Shown here one piece after another: positions 32,532 through 41,042 of a stretch of DNA of 59,894 nucleotides (the first letter of the stretch is position 1; every line of letters starts with the position of its first letter). The notes beneath the pieces were generated by a model. It was not told the origin of the DNA and searched no databases. It worked only from the letters and a program-made list of their open reading frames with translations. This DNA comes from Sphingobacterium sp. (GTDB lineage: Bacteria > Bacteroidota > Bacteroidia > Sphingobacteriales > Sphingobacteriaceae): the NCBI GenBank assembly GCA_031277685.1, contig JAITLV010000267.1, positions 1 through 59,894 of the forward strand, in the 5' to 3' direction. The translations under genes and the position numbers were made by a program.

Positions 32532-35500
32532 TTAATTAAATAATTCTGCCTGATCCTGTATTGGCACAGATGGGCCTTCCGTAAATTCAATATTTTCGAC
32601 TAGCATGGTACCTCTACGTTTATCTCCAGCTGTATATTCAGTATAAAGTCCTTCTACTTTGATTGGCGTTCCTGCAGTCAACCGGCGAACCTCGTCCAAT
32701 TTTCGAGAGAAACAAGAGACCTGAATAATTTTTTCTACCTTAAAACCATCCTTCTCATATGATTCATCAATTTCCATTGTCCATGATACTTTAGTTTCTC
32801 CCAACGTCTCAACGATAACTGCATCTTTGTACCGTACTGCTCCATTGATAACACGCTGAGCTCCTACTGGAGCCACCTCGCGTTCTAGGTTTAGATTCAT
32901 CATGTCATAATCAAACACAAAGGCACTAGATGGAGTGGAGGATCCATTCTTCTTTTTAAAAACTGTTGATTTTATCGTACCTATATAAGATTCCTGTTCC
33001 CTCATAAAATTTGTAATTGTTTCGCTATTTAGACCTGTTTTTCCAGTCTGCTGACGAGTAGCGTTCATGTACAGTGGATGGATATTTGTCATCCTGATAT
33101 AGAGAAGCTTTTTTGGTTCTTCAAAAGTCTTTACACGAGTATTTTTACCATCTTGTCCAACGTCAGCCCGTGATATAATTAAAGGTACCGAGTCCCGAAC
33201 GTCAATCTTGAAATCCCAGCCATCCGTGATCATATCCTGTTCAAGTAAAAATTCTAAAGTTTTCCAGAAAGTTGCCAAAGAATCAGATTCGGTAATTCGC
33301 TGAGATAATGAAATAATGGACCGCTTAACATGATCAAAGAATTCTTCATAAGAAAATGGGAAGTCAATCATTCCATCGAGCAATTTGCGAAAAGTCAACA
33401 TCGTACAAAAGTTTTGTTGAATCCGACTTTTTACGCGAACGCCTATCGTTTCAAATGCTTGAGATAATTTTTTAAACTCTTGAGCATAAAACTCAGCATA
33501 TTTGCTTTCAACCAATGAGCGATACTGAAGAAGCTCAACTAAAATCCCACTTAAACCTTTTTTCTCCCATGCTTTCAATCTGTTAAAATTGTCTATCTGT
33601 GCTTGCGTTCGGTTGGTAGCGGATATCTGCTCCGGAATTGACCTGGATAAAACAGATGCATCATCCTTCGTTGATAGGAATTGACCAATAAGAATTAGAG
33701 TACAATAAATTTCCTGAACCTCGGTTTTCTTCTTCTTAGTCATTGAACCTTTCTCCCGACCTTCGCCGTCAAATCCAGCTTTGATTCCGCCAAACCATTC
33801 TGGTTTGATCGTATTCTCGTCAAATTCATTGAATCCAACAGGACAGTTGCGGAAGCGTTCCATTCTCGAGAAGAATGCAAAGTCGGTACCGTGATTCAAA
33901 TTGAAGAAAGGCATTTCTTTAAAAAAAAGGTTGCATATTGATTCGGCAAAAACTGATTTACCTGAACCCACGGAACCATAAACGTAAAAGTGAGGACATG
34001 AAGAATTAAGAGCGTAAACGATATCCCTAAAAATGGAGACGAAAACAAACATTAACCCAGTCCATGCATTAAGGCCATATGCACCAACAAACATCTCTGC
34101 CCACTCAGAAAATGTAAATGGTGCCGGTGACCACGACAGATAACGGTCATTTTTATAAATGTCATCTTCAGCCCGAACCTCATTAGCCAAGGAACTGGCT
34201 GCCATCGATAAGTAATTGGTTCCATTAACATCAGTAAAACCATATTCATTAAATGCGTGAAGAGAATCATTATGATAAACCCGGTTATAAAATGACCAAA
34301 ACCCTTCAGGCTGCCAGCCCAGTGTTTTCAACTCAAAACATTTCGGGTACTCCCTTAGTAAAACTGATTTAAGTTTATTCAATTGGGATTTTGCAAAACC
34401 ATCCATAAGAAAGTACACACCCTCATTCATCAATATCGATTCGAACTGATCAACAGATGTAAAAGCTTTGGAGGGTAGTTCCAAAACTGTTTTTGATATA
34501 CCATTATCAACTTCAGTCAAACGTCTATTGGCATTTTCGTCTTTCGAATAAACGTGGATCAAAGGCTTGATAATAAAATTGGTCAGTTGCTTTGCCCCTT
34601 TGTCTCCCATATGGAAATAGATACCAGTATGCTGAATGCCGTCTTTTTTAGAGTCAAAACCTAGTGTATAGAATTTTTCCTTATTTATCCATGATGGCAA
34701 TATAGACTCCTGATCCTGTTTCCTTTCCTCAAGTATCACTCTCTCTTCAATCAAACCTTCAACGCGTTTTGTCAACGTTCCAAGCTTCATCTTCTTAGCT
34801 TTAGAAATTCGCTCTATATAGCTCTCACGCAGATAGTCCGACTGCTCTAGCGAAACCATCATTGCGATATCGGCCAATGCCTGATCCTTCAAATGGATAT
34901 CGTCCTTCGCATGATCCAAAAGATACATAGCTTTCCACATTACTCCATCTTGAGTATGGTTTTCCAGCCACTCCTCAATAGGATTCTTACGGCCTTCCAA
35001 TCCTTTTACAGGCATGTCACCATCCTTTGGAAGTAGTTCACTACCTAGAACTTTACACAACGTGTCCGGATCGTCCTCTTTGTCCGGACGCGCGACGTTG
35101 ACTCGAAGCCCGGCAGATATTAGGATATCAATTGATTTTAAAGTAGCCTTATGACCTGCATCATCTCCGTCAAAGAATATCGTCACGCTTTGACAGTGCC
35201 GGGAAAGCTTTTGTGCATGACTTTCCGTTAAAGCGGTGCCACATGAAGCCACTGTATTACGGATGCCCATCTGGTGCATCATGATCACATCGATGTTGCC
35301 CTCGACCAAAATTGCATTCTTCTTTTTCCGGATCTCCTGTTTGGCAAACCAAAGTCCAAATAGGACCTCTTCTTTTCGGTAGAGTAATGAAGTCTTAGAG
35401 TTTATATACTTCGGTCCATCCCTCTTTTCCTCATCATTTTTTCTTCCGGAGAAAGCAATGATATCGCCCCGATCACTATGAATAGGAAATATTACTTTGT

Positions 35501-36098
35501 TGATAAAAGTGTCATAAACGTTACTATTATCGTTCTTTTTCACCAAACCAAGTTCTTCAGCAATTGCATATTGACCATTGTTGAGCACATGTGGAGTGAT
35601 CGATTTCATGGCATCTGGAGAATACCCGATCTGCCACTCCACTATTGTATCCATTGAAAGCCTTCTATTTTCCAAAAGGTAATTTACCGACCAATGGTTG
35701 ATCGGTAAACCTAGAATATTGTTAGTCCACGACTTCTGAACAAACCTGTTAAGGTCGATCATCGTAGTACGTTTTTCCTTAACCTCCTTATCTTCTTCAT
35801 TGGAAAGCGTCTCTTCAACCGTCATTGAGTATTTGGCAGCTAGTTTATGTATAGCATCCGGAAACTCCATACGCTCCTTCTCCATCAAGAAAGTAACCAC
35901 ATTCCCTCCAGCACCACAGCCAAAGCACTTGTACATCTGTTTAGATGGACTTACTACAAATGATGCTGTTTTTTCATCATGAAAAGGACAACATCCCTGC
36001 AGATTAGATCCCTTCTTCTTCAATTTCACTACTTCGCCAATTACATCTTCTATTTTTGTGGCATCTAATATTTTATCTATACTTTCTTGAGTTATCAT
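32532..36098 (-). CDS. DnaG-type primase fused to a helicase-like ATPase
   Basis: This 1188-residue protein combines three known parts. Residues 36-61 form the CHC2 zinc-binding motif (C37, H40, C58, C61). The primase core follows, with a Toprim domain at about 258-345: E266 in LVEGNID and D310/D312 in FFDGDDAG, the metal-binding acids. From about 690 there is a P-loop ATPase with Walker A YGSVGSGKS (near 709) and sensor-like segments (STKDDASVLSRSIPEQI). The C-terminal 250 residues are less clear. It would unwind and prime phage DNA. No polymerase or SSB gene was seen, so host enzymes must finish the fork. At almost 1200 residues it is longer than T7 gp4-type fusions. Confidence 0.9.
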   Translation of the reverse strand: MITQESIDKILDATKIEDVIGEVVKLKKKGSNLQGCCPFHDEKTASFVVSPSKQMYKCFGCGAGGNVVTFLMEKERMEFPDAIHKLAAKYSMTVEETLSNEEDKEVKEKRTTMIDLNRFVQKSWTNNILGLPINHWSVNYLLENRRLSMDTIVEWQIGYSPDAMKSITPHVLNNGQYAIAEELGLVKKNDNSNVYDTFINKVIFPIHSDRGDIIAFSGRKNDEEKRDGPKYINSKTSLLYRKEEVLFGLWFAKQEIRKKKNAILVEGNIDVIMMHQMGIRNTVASCGTALTESHAQKLSRHCQSVTIFFDGDDAGHKATLKSIDILISAGLRVNVARPDKEDDPDTLCKVLGSELLPKDGDMPVKGLEGRKNPIEEWLENHTQDGVMWKAMYLLDHAKDDIHLKDQALADIAMMVSLEQSDYLRESYIERISKAKKMKLGTLTKRVEGLIEERVILEERKQDQESILPSWINKEKFYTLGFDSKKDGIQHTGIYFHMGDKGAKQLTNFIIKPLIHVYSKDENANRRLTEVDNGISKTVLELPSKAFTSVDQFESILMNEGVYFLMDGFAKSQLNKLKSVLLREYPKCFELKTLGWQPEGFWSFYNRVYHNDSLHAFNEYGFTDVNGTNYLSMAASSLANEVRAEDDIYKNDRYLSWSPAPFTFSEWAEMFVGAYGLNAWTGLMFVFVSIFRDIVYALNSSCPHFYVYGSVGSGKSVFAESICNLFFKEMPFFNLNHGTDFAFFSRMERFRNCPVGFNEFDENTIKPEWFGGIKAGFDGEGREKGSMTKKKKTEVQEIYCTLILIGQFLSTKDDASVLSRSIPEQISATNRTQAQIDNFNRLKAWEKKGLSGILVELLQYRSLVESKYAEFYAQEFKKLSQAFETIGVRVKSRIQQNFCTMLTFRKLLDGMIDFPFSYEEFFDHVKRSIISLSQRITESDSLATFWKTLEFLLEQDMITDGWDFKIDVRDSVPLIISRADVGQDGKNTRVKTFEEPKKLLYIRMTNIHPLYMNATRQQTGKTGLNSETITNFMREQESYIGTIKSTVFKKKNGSSTPSSAFVFDYDMMNLNLEREVAPVGAQRVINGAVRYKDAVIVETLGETKVSWTMEIDESYEKDGFKVEKIIQVSCFSRKLDEVRRLTAGTPIKVEGLYTEYTAGDKRRGTMLVENIEFTEGPSVPIQDQAELFN

Positions 36099-36151
36099 GG
36101 ATTTTTAATTGAATTATAATTGCAAGTATTTTAATGAGGAAAATGAGCATG

Positions 36152-36469
36152 TTATCGATGGTCGTAAAGGTATTTTTGAAACTCGGAAAAAAGTATGGCC
36201 AAAGCTTGCTTACGAGATTCCACAAGCTTATTCCCCGTTTCGTTGAAGTAATTAATCTCCAGCTTTTTCACAAAATAATCTTCGCTGATCTGCAGTAAAA
36301 AATTGACAAAAGTTTCCTCACCCCAACCTCTCCACCTGTGGCCATAAAAACCCCAGTCTGAGTCTATAAATAAGCTTCCTTCAGGAGTAAATGAAAAAAT
36401 GGCAAAGGACTTTTCCGGATGGATCACCGTCACTGTTCGGGTGATTGATTCAAATATTCTCAAATCCAT
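36152..36469 (-). CDS. Hypothetical early protein
   Basis: This 105-residue soluble protein has alternating strands (FESITRTVTVIHPEKSFAIFSF) followed by a helical half (EETFVNFLLQISEDYFVKKL). It carries several Trp residues (DWGFYGHRWRGWGEE). The family is not recognised. It lies in the early operon between the primase-helicase and another small gene. Confidence 0.6.
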   Translation of the reverse strand: MDLRIFESITRTVTVIHPEKSFAIFSFTPEGSLFIDSDWGFYGHRWRGWGEETFVNFLLQISEDYFVKKLEINYFNETGNKLVESRKQALAILFSEFQKYLYDHR

Positions 36470-36477
36470 ATAAAAGA

Positions 36478-36732
36478 TTACTTAAAATGTTTTTTCCACT
36501 GAGTTGGAATCAATTTCAATTCTGTTACTTCCCTTCCATATCCTGCGACCTGCTGCATTAGATCAGCAACTTTATATTCGGTATTCGGCATGATGAGCAT
36601 GTATCCACCTGTGGGCTTATTGGTTCCCTCAATCGCTCTAATATCTCCTTTGGAAATTTCGACAAGGACTAATACAGACAAAATCTGACCTGATTTATCG
36701 AACTTTATATTTGATTCTAAAATATTATACAT
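36478..36732 (-). CDS. Hypothetical early protein
   Basis: This 84-residue protein has an N-terminal strand (ILSVLVLVEI), a Gly-rich turn (EGTNKPTGGYMLIMP) and a C-terminal helix (VADLMQQVAGYGREV). No domain was recognised. It is 8 bp upstream of the next gene, within the early operon. Confidence 0.55.
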   Translation of the reverse strand: MYNILESNIKFDKSGQILSVLVLVEISKGDIRAIEGTNKPTGGYMLIMPNTEYKVADLMQQVAGYGREVTELKLIPTQWKKHFK

Positions 36733-36761
36733 GATTACCCTTTTAAGATTAAATAATTCAG

Positions 36762-37640
36762 TTAATTCTCCGATTTTACAGCTTCAGTTTTATTCTCAAC
36801 TGTGATCTTAGTTGCTCCAGCTCTTTGCGACATCACTTGTTTTCCAAGATCAGTGATCCCTTTCGATTCATAGATTTTCATTGCTGTAGATACGTCAATT
36901 GCTTGGCGTGTTTGTTCGTCGAGATCAAATGAAAGTGTAATGAAGTTCAGATGAACACCCAGTTGCTCGAGGACTTTATTGCTTTCGGCCAAAAGATGAT
37001 TTTCTATTTCAGACTGGTCGAGCTCCACGATATCCTCATCAACAAATATCCGTTTGGCCACATCCTTGATCCTTTTGTCGATCACCATGTTCTCAGCCAT
37101 TTCAAATGATTTACCAATTGCTTCCTCATTATCAGCATCGACATTGGCTTTCCCCAGGAACTTAGCTTGTTTAATAAATGCAAGCGCATCAATAATTGAA
37201 TAATCATAATCAATATGGACATTCGCGCGAACTTTATCTTTTAAATTGGAAATGAAAGTGGCTTCGCCCTGCATAGGAAAATTCGGAACCACAACTTTCA
37301 TATAGCACATATTCAAACCACCTTTTGGCACAGCTTCACCGGCATTGATCTTTTTCCAGGTCATACCACAATCCTCCGAGACAACGACCTGCTGATTTGA
37401 TTTCGCATAATTACAGGATTGAAAAGTTATCACAACTCCAATAATTAATAGTGTCCAGATACGCTTTGTTGCTACGTATGCGCCAGCGACCAATATGATA
37501 TAGGCCATCAATATAAAACCGAAGGTAAACGGATCATTCAAAGCGTAGTTTCCTAGCACCATTTTGTAAATCCCATAAGTTCCGCCTAAAACGCCTATGA
37601 TGATCATGAGCGTAAAACAAGTTTTTGCTAAATTTTTCAT
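36762..37640 (-). CDS. SPFH/prohibitin-like membrane protein
   Basis: This 292-residue protein has two or three N-terminal hydrophobic segments (about 8-28, 38-58 and 62-76), then an SPFH/band-7-like domain (about 80-265) with VRANVHIDYDYSI, IDKRIKDVAKRIFVDEDIVEL and LGVHLNFITLSFDLDE, which follow the prohibitin/stomatin pattern, and a helical tail. Such proteins form membrane microdomain scaffolds and often steer FtsH-type proteolysis. In a phage it might shield phage proteins, alter the envelope, or block superinfection. It lies in the early operon. The domain match is fairly good; the role is inference. Confidence 0.75.
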   Translation of the reverse strand: MKNLAKTCFTLMIIIGVLGGTYGIYKMVLGNYALNDPFTFGFILMAYIILVAGAYVATKRIWTLLIIGVVITFQSCNYAKSNQQVVVSEDCGMTWKKINAGEAVPKGGLNMCYMKVVVPNFPMQGEATFISNLKDKVRANVHIDYDYSIIDALAFIKQAKFLGKANVDADNEEAIGKSFEMAENMVIDKRIKDVAKRIFVDEDIVELDQSEIENHLLAESNKVLEQLGVHLNFITLSFDLDEQTRQAIDVSTAMKIYESKGITDLGKQVMSQRAGATKITVENKTEAVKSEN

Positions 37641-37651
37641 AATGATTTGAT

Positions 37652-38080
37652 TTATTTATTTAGATTTTTACTTTTAATAAGCTTTCCATCAAGCAATTCA
37701 ACAAACTGCTCTTTAATGTATTCATAAGGTTGACCAGTGATTTCAGCAACAGCCCGGAAAATCTTCTTTTTCTTATTATTACTTAAAGTAATAGTTGAGG
37801 TTCGATTGAGTAGATCCTCCATTTTATCAATGTTCAACTTTTGCCCTAGACATTTTTTTTCAAGATCTTCAATCTTCTTCTTCAGACCACGGATCACCAA
37901 GGCTTTGTTCTCCTCGATCTGGACATAATTCCCGAACTCATTAACCATTGCAATACAAAGCAGCTTGGTTGCATGTTCGTATCCTTTTGCATATTCCTCA
38001 TTAAAATCATTTTTGATTTCAGTGGCACCGATATGCTTGATCTTTCTGCATATCCTCGAAAGTGTAGCTTTGATATCCAT
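37652..38080 (-). CDS. Coiled-coil early protein
   Basis: This 142-residue protein has a coiled coil in about 55-90 (VIRGLKKKIEDLEKKCLGQKL) and a basic C-terminal segment (NNKKKKIFRAVAEITG). It is soluble. Its ATG overlaps the stop of a 28-residue membrane peptide (TAATG). The family is not recognised. Confidence 0.6.
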   Translation of the reverse strand: MDIKATLSRICRKIKHIGATEIKNDFNEEYAKGYEHATKLLCIAMVNEFGNYVQIEENKALVIRGLKKKIEDLEKKCLGQKLNIDKMEDLLNRTSTITLSNNKKKKIFRAVAEITGQPYEYIKEQFVELLDGKLIKSKNLNK

Positions 38081-38166
38081 TATTTCCCTTTGTTATATTG
38101 TCCATCGATCCAAAGCATATAGCCGATACCGATACAAATGATTATAAAAATTGTTAACGCTGCCAT
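38080..38166 (-). CDS. Small membrane peptide, 28 residues
   Basis: The start ATG at 38166 has a strong ribosome binding site (GGAGGAATAACT), and the stop overlaps the next start (TAATG). The product is one hydrophobic helix (AALTIFIIICIGIGYML) with a short polar tail (WIDGQYNKGK). The signal and spacing show it is real. It may modulate the host membrane or partner with the SPFH protein. Confidence 0.7.
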   Translation of the reverse strand: MAALTIFIIICIGIGYMLWIDGQYNKGK

Positions 38167-38168
38167 AG

Positions 38169-38516
38169 TTATTCCTCCGTCATTTTAAAGTCCAAACAAT
38201 AATCTGCGAACTCGTACTTTTCAAACTCCTTCAGCTGAATTCCGTAAGTTTTCCCAAATGGAGCAAAGCCTTCCTGATCATTAAATGCTGATATCAGACC
38301 TTGCAAGGAATAATTCATTCCAGCTGAAAGCTGAAAAACTTGCAGCGAATACTTTTTAACTGCTTCTGAAACCTCATCTCCTTCCTCATCCCAATCCCAA
38401 TCAAAGAAGTTCAGAACCTCTAAAGCAATTTCTTTAGTGAAAATTTCAGTGTTTACCTCAATGACGCAACTGGCATCACCACACTGGTAGTCAAATTCAT
38501 AAGTTCTTTTAGCCAT
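38169..38516 (-). CDS. Acidic early protein
   Basis: This 115-residue, strongly acidic protein (NFFDWDWDEEGDEVSEAV near 36-55) starts with paired strands (YEFDYQCGDASCVIEV). Small acidic early phage proteins are often inhibitors or DNA mimics, but nothing specific is seen here. It ends 2 bp before the small membrane peptide start. Confidence 0.55.
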   Translation of the reverse strand: MAKRTYEFDYQCGDASCVIEVNTEIFTKEIALEVLNFFDWDWDEEGDEVSEAVKKYSLQVFQLSAGMNYSLQGLISAFNDQEGFAPFGKTYGIQLKEFEKYEFADYCLDFKMTEE

Positions 38517-38518
38517 GA

Positions 38519-38854
38519 TTAACTTTCAAAATATGTGAGACCTGGACGCCATTGGCTATAACCAACAGAGCATCTTGGATATTTTGCTCGCAAGCGTCTA
38601 AATTCAGCCGTTTCCTCATCGAATGTATTATGAGAAACCTTTACCCTCGCAAGCAGTGCCATTTCAGGATAGTTATGACATTCAATAATTTGCTTAGCTT
38701 CCTCCTCTTCGACCACTTGGACTCCAAACCCTTGGTGTCCGTGCTTCTTCAGCAATTTGTCATGTACTTTTCTTAAATAGAGATCTGATAGATCGGTGAT
38801 ATTGGCATAATCAACAAACTTCCCATTCTTAGATGCTACAATCCACTTCTTCAT
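38519..38854 (-). CDS. Early protein, member 1 of a three-copy family
   Basis: This 111-residue protein shares a C-terminal pattern with 38851-39183 and 39726-40052: a strand ending LLARVKV, a helix with regularly spaced Arg/Lys (ETAEFRRLRAKYP), then C followed by S-V-G. The N-terminal half differs. The ATG overlaps the upstream stop by 4 bp. The family is unknown; the repetition suggests expansion of a fast-evolving early gene. Confidence 0.6.
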   Translation of the reverse strand: MKKWIVASKNGKFVDYANITDLSDLYLRKVHDKLLKKHGHQGFGVQVVEEEEAKQIIECHNYPEMALLARVKVSHNTFDEETAEFRRLRAKYPRCSVGYSQWRPGLTYFES

Positions 38855-39183
38855 ATCAGCTCCTCAAAATAATCCAACTTAACATCCTCTTCCTGATAGT
38901 GGCAATAATGAGCGAGCGAACAATTGTTCTGAAACTTCTCAGACAGCCGTTTCTTTTCTTGCTCAATCTGAAGTGTGTCCATATGACGTACATCAACGCG
39001 AGCCAAAACATTGTGCCGAACGTAGACCTCAATAAAAGATACCTCTACCAATTCCGGATACTTCCTTTCTAAACTATCTGACTTCGCATGGTTCAAACCC
39101 ATGTCGTAGGCCATTTTTATTCCTTCGAAATATCCGACGGACAGATCACCATTTAGCGACCAATTAATAAATTTTGTTTCCAT
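38851..39183 (-). CDS. Early protein, member 2 of a three-copy family
   Basis: This 110-residue protein carries HNVLARVDVRHM, then a basic helix (EQEKKRLSEKFQNN) and C-S-L, matching the shared pattern of its neighbours. It ends with an acidic tail (EEDVKLDYFEELI). It is coupled to member 1 by a 4-bp overlap. Function is unknown. Confidence 0.6.
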   Translation of the reverse strand: METKFINWSLNGDLSVGYFEGIKMAYDMGLNHAKSDSLERKYPELVEVSFIEVYVRHNVLARVDVRHMDTLQIEQEKKRLSEKFQNNCSLAHYCHYQEEDVKLDYFEELI

Positions 39184-39221
39184 TCTATTCTTCTATTACT
39201 AATATTTTAATATATCCCCTG

Positions 39222-39231
39222 ACCTGATCAG
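39222..39231. promoter_or_regulatory. CCTGATCAGG palindrome in an early-operon gap
   Basis: The 107-bp gap 39184-39290 has no gene. It holds the perfect 10-bp palindrome CCTGATCAGG, which contains GATC, the usual target of Dam-type methylases. It could be an internal promoter/operator. Confidence 0.3.
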
Positions 39232-39290
39232 GACACCGAAAACTAGGGGCGGATCAAAGAACGATTCAGGTCGTCAAGCCCGTGTTAATT

Positions 39291-39707
39291 TTAAAATTGA
39301 TTTGAATACCATTTGCACCAGTTGAACAGACAGACAATAACTGTGACATAATGATCGTAGAACCTCGATCTAGGGCTTGGAGCAATTTCCAAGATATCCG
39401 ACTCCAACATAATTACTTTCTTGACCAATAATTTGAGGGAATCCTTTTCGTAGTAACTTCGCAGCACAAAGTCGATCCGACGCAGTGCAATATCTTGACG
39501 TGAAGTCATGTGCATTGTGAGCGCATATTGACGCTGTTTCATAAACTTGGCTAACACATCTTTAATAAATACGCGTTGACGAATGGACCAAATATTAAAG
39601 GCCTGCTGATTAGAGTAGAATTTGACAACCTCATCCTTTCTATGGCAGAGAACCGGATATTTTAATATCATTTCTCCCTTCGATCTATCAATTGTTGTGT
39701 TGATCAT
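39291..39707 (-). CDS. Hypothetical early protein
   Basis: This 138-residue basic protein is mostly helical (AFNIWSIRQRVFIKDVLAKFMKQRQYALTM in outline) and may bind nucleic acid. It ends with an aromatic helix (YVTVIVCLFNWCKWY). The family is not recognised. It lies between the gap at 39184-39290 and the third paralog. Confidence 0.55.
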   Translation of the reverse strand: MINTTIDRSKGEMILKYPVLCHRKDEVVKFYSNQQAFNIWSIRQRVFIKDVLAKFMKQRQYALTMHMTSRQDIALRRIDFVLRSYYEKDSLKLLVKKVIMLESDILEIAPSPRSRFYDHYVTVIVCLFNWCKWYSNQF

Positions 39708-39725
39708 GGCTATTAAGGTTGATGG

Positions 39726-40052
39726 TTAGATAAAATTTACAACTGGAGCCGGTAAGACGAATGCCGTAAATTTACCGATCACACAACCCGGATGAAATTT
39801 TCGAAGATTGTCCAGGGCTCTCTTTTTTCTACCTCTAGAAATACCGGTGATATCTACTCGAGCAACCAGAGTTTCATTTTTCCAGCAAGTGATGTAAGAC
39901 AAAGTCTCTTCTTTTGGAGTTACCTGTAAACCTACCTGAGTAGTATTATTCACTAGCTCATGCATCTCATTGAGACATTTTGAAAAATCCTTGTGCGATT
40001 GACCATAATCTATTCTCATAGCGTAGCGGTCAGTTAAAAGTTCTATTTTCAT
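39726..40052 (-). CDS. Early protein, member 3 of a three-copy family
   Basis: This 108-residue protein has the family pattern LVARVDITGIS, a basic helix (RKKRALDNLRKFHP), then G-C-V-I-G. It is separated from members 1 and 2 by one unrelated gene and a gap. The N-terminus begins MKIELLTDRYAMRIDYG. It starts 5 bp after the LuxR-type HTH gene. Function is unknown. Confidence 0.6.
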   Translation of the reverse strand: MKIELLTDRYAMRIDYGQSHKDFSKCLNEMHELVNNTTQVGLQVTPKEETLSYITCWKNETLVARVDITGISRGRKKRALDNLRKFHPGCVIGKFTAFVLPAPVVNFI

Positions 40053-40057
40053 AGGTT

Positions 40058-40639
40058 TTATATTAAGTTCTTGTCTTTGGCAAACAGGATCATTTCATAT
40101 TTTTTGAAGAAATTCCCCTTCTGCTGTATATTGGTTATATGAGAATTTACCGTATGCTCAGATATCTCCATGATATCGGCAATCTCTTTGTTAAGTTTTC
40201 CTTTGGCCACTAGCTTTAATGTCTCCAGTTCACGCTTCGTTAATTCTCCGTTTTCGACTTTTAGAGTAGTGCAGATCCTACCTTCATATTTACAAGTGCC
40301 ACGCTTTCCGCAATCGAAATATTCAGCGTAACCTATAGTCCCATTTGCGTGGATATCGGGTTCCGTGTCGTACTTCCCAAATCTGCAGAAGATATAAAGA
40401 GCGATCATTTCATCTTTGTTAGTCACATTCCAGTCTCTGATATCAAGAATAACTTCCGGATGCGCAGCCATGTCTTCACAAACGATATCGATAGCCTCCT
40501 GAGGGAAATCTCCCCAGATCCAAACTCTCCCGGCATGCGTACACTTCAGAACCTGATCTCGATTCGACCAAAAGAATTCGTAACCGTTATCTTCAATACC
40601 AGCAGGGAGCTCTTGGTTTATGACTTTTAATGGGATCAT
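40058..40639 (-). CDS. LuxR-type HTH transcriptional regulator
   Basis: This 193-residue protein ends with a GerE/LuxR HTH (about 132-190): LTKRELETLKLVAKGKLNKEIADIM then EISEHTVNSHITNIQQK, with the conserved Glu, Lys-x-I-A and T-V-x-x-H positions. Before it is a Cys cluster (FDCGKRGTCKYEGRIC) that may bind zinc. The N-terminal part (about 1-100) is unknown. As the second early gene it probably controls early or middle phage transcription. The family occurs in other Bacteroidetes phages by my recollection. Confidence 0.8.
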   Translation of the reverse strand: MIPLKVINQELPAGIEDNGYEFFWSNRDQVLKCTHAGRVWIWGDFPQEAIDIVCEDMAAHPEVILDIRDWNVTNKDEMIALYIFCRFGKYDTEPDIHANGTIGYAEYFDCGKRGTCKYEGRICTTLKVENGELTKRELETLKLVAKGKLNKEIADIMEISEHTVNSHITNIQQKGNFFKKYEMILFAKDKNLI

Positions 40640-40657
40640 GTGTAAGAAGTTTTACAA

Positions 40658-40915
40658 CTAGGCAGGAAGTATATCTAAAGAATCAATTTTTTGCTCAAGG
40701 CTTTTGATTTTCTCGCGCTCTTCTTTTATTATATCAATCGCAGCTTCGGCTACTTGATTAACCCTTTTTCCTCCTTTGCCGCTCAACGCTCTGCTCACAG
40801 TAGCTAAGCTAACGTGCAGCTTCTCCGCAATCCGATCCATACCGTCGGTGGGTAGTGCTGCCTTTAACTTATTTAGATACTTAGTACTTAATTGCGATTT
40901 CATATCCTGTTTCAT
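40658..40915 (-). CDS. Cro-like HTH regulator, first early gene
   Basis: From ATG 40915 this 85-residue protein has an HTH in about 22-45 (GMDRIAEKLHVSLATVSRALSGKGG), similar to the N-terminal HTH of LacI-type and phage regulators, followed by a short coiled coil (about 55-78). It is transcribed away from the repressor-like gene at 41043, with palindromes between. That is the standard switch layout, so this is the likely Cro counterpart. The start could also be ATG 40903. Confidence 0.75.
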   Translation of the reverse strand: MKQDMKSQLSTKYLNKLKAALPTDGMDRIAEKLHVSLATVSRALSGKGGKRVNQVAEAAIDIIKEEREKIKSLEQKIDSLDILPA

Positions 40916-40930
40916 TTTATGAATTTTGAC

Positions 40931-41011
40931 TTCACAAATATGAAATGTTTGCAAATAATATGCAAGCAATATTCATAAATAATGAATTTAATATTCATAT
41001 CAAATTGATAT
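40931..41011. promoter_or_regulatory. Divergent lysis-lysogeny control region with palindromic operators
   Basis: Between the divergent HTH genes lie four inverted repeats: TTCA/TGAA at 40931-40944, TTGCA/TGCAA at 40949-40965, the perfect ATTCAT..ATGAAT at 40971-40987 (5-base centre), and ATATCAA/TTGATAT at 40997-41011 (single centre base). The region is very AT-rich and must hold both promoters. The different palindromes may be bound by different regulators. Confidence 0.65.
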
Positions 41012-41042
41012 TCAATGAAATAATTTTTCAGATTTTTGTATT

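Noticed and set aside
201..39288. Shared 11-mer GCCCGTGTTAA at 201-211 and 39278-39288, considered as integrase arm or shared control sites
   Set aside because: There are only two copies in unrelated contexts and no matching copy near attR, so there is no support beyond identity.
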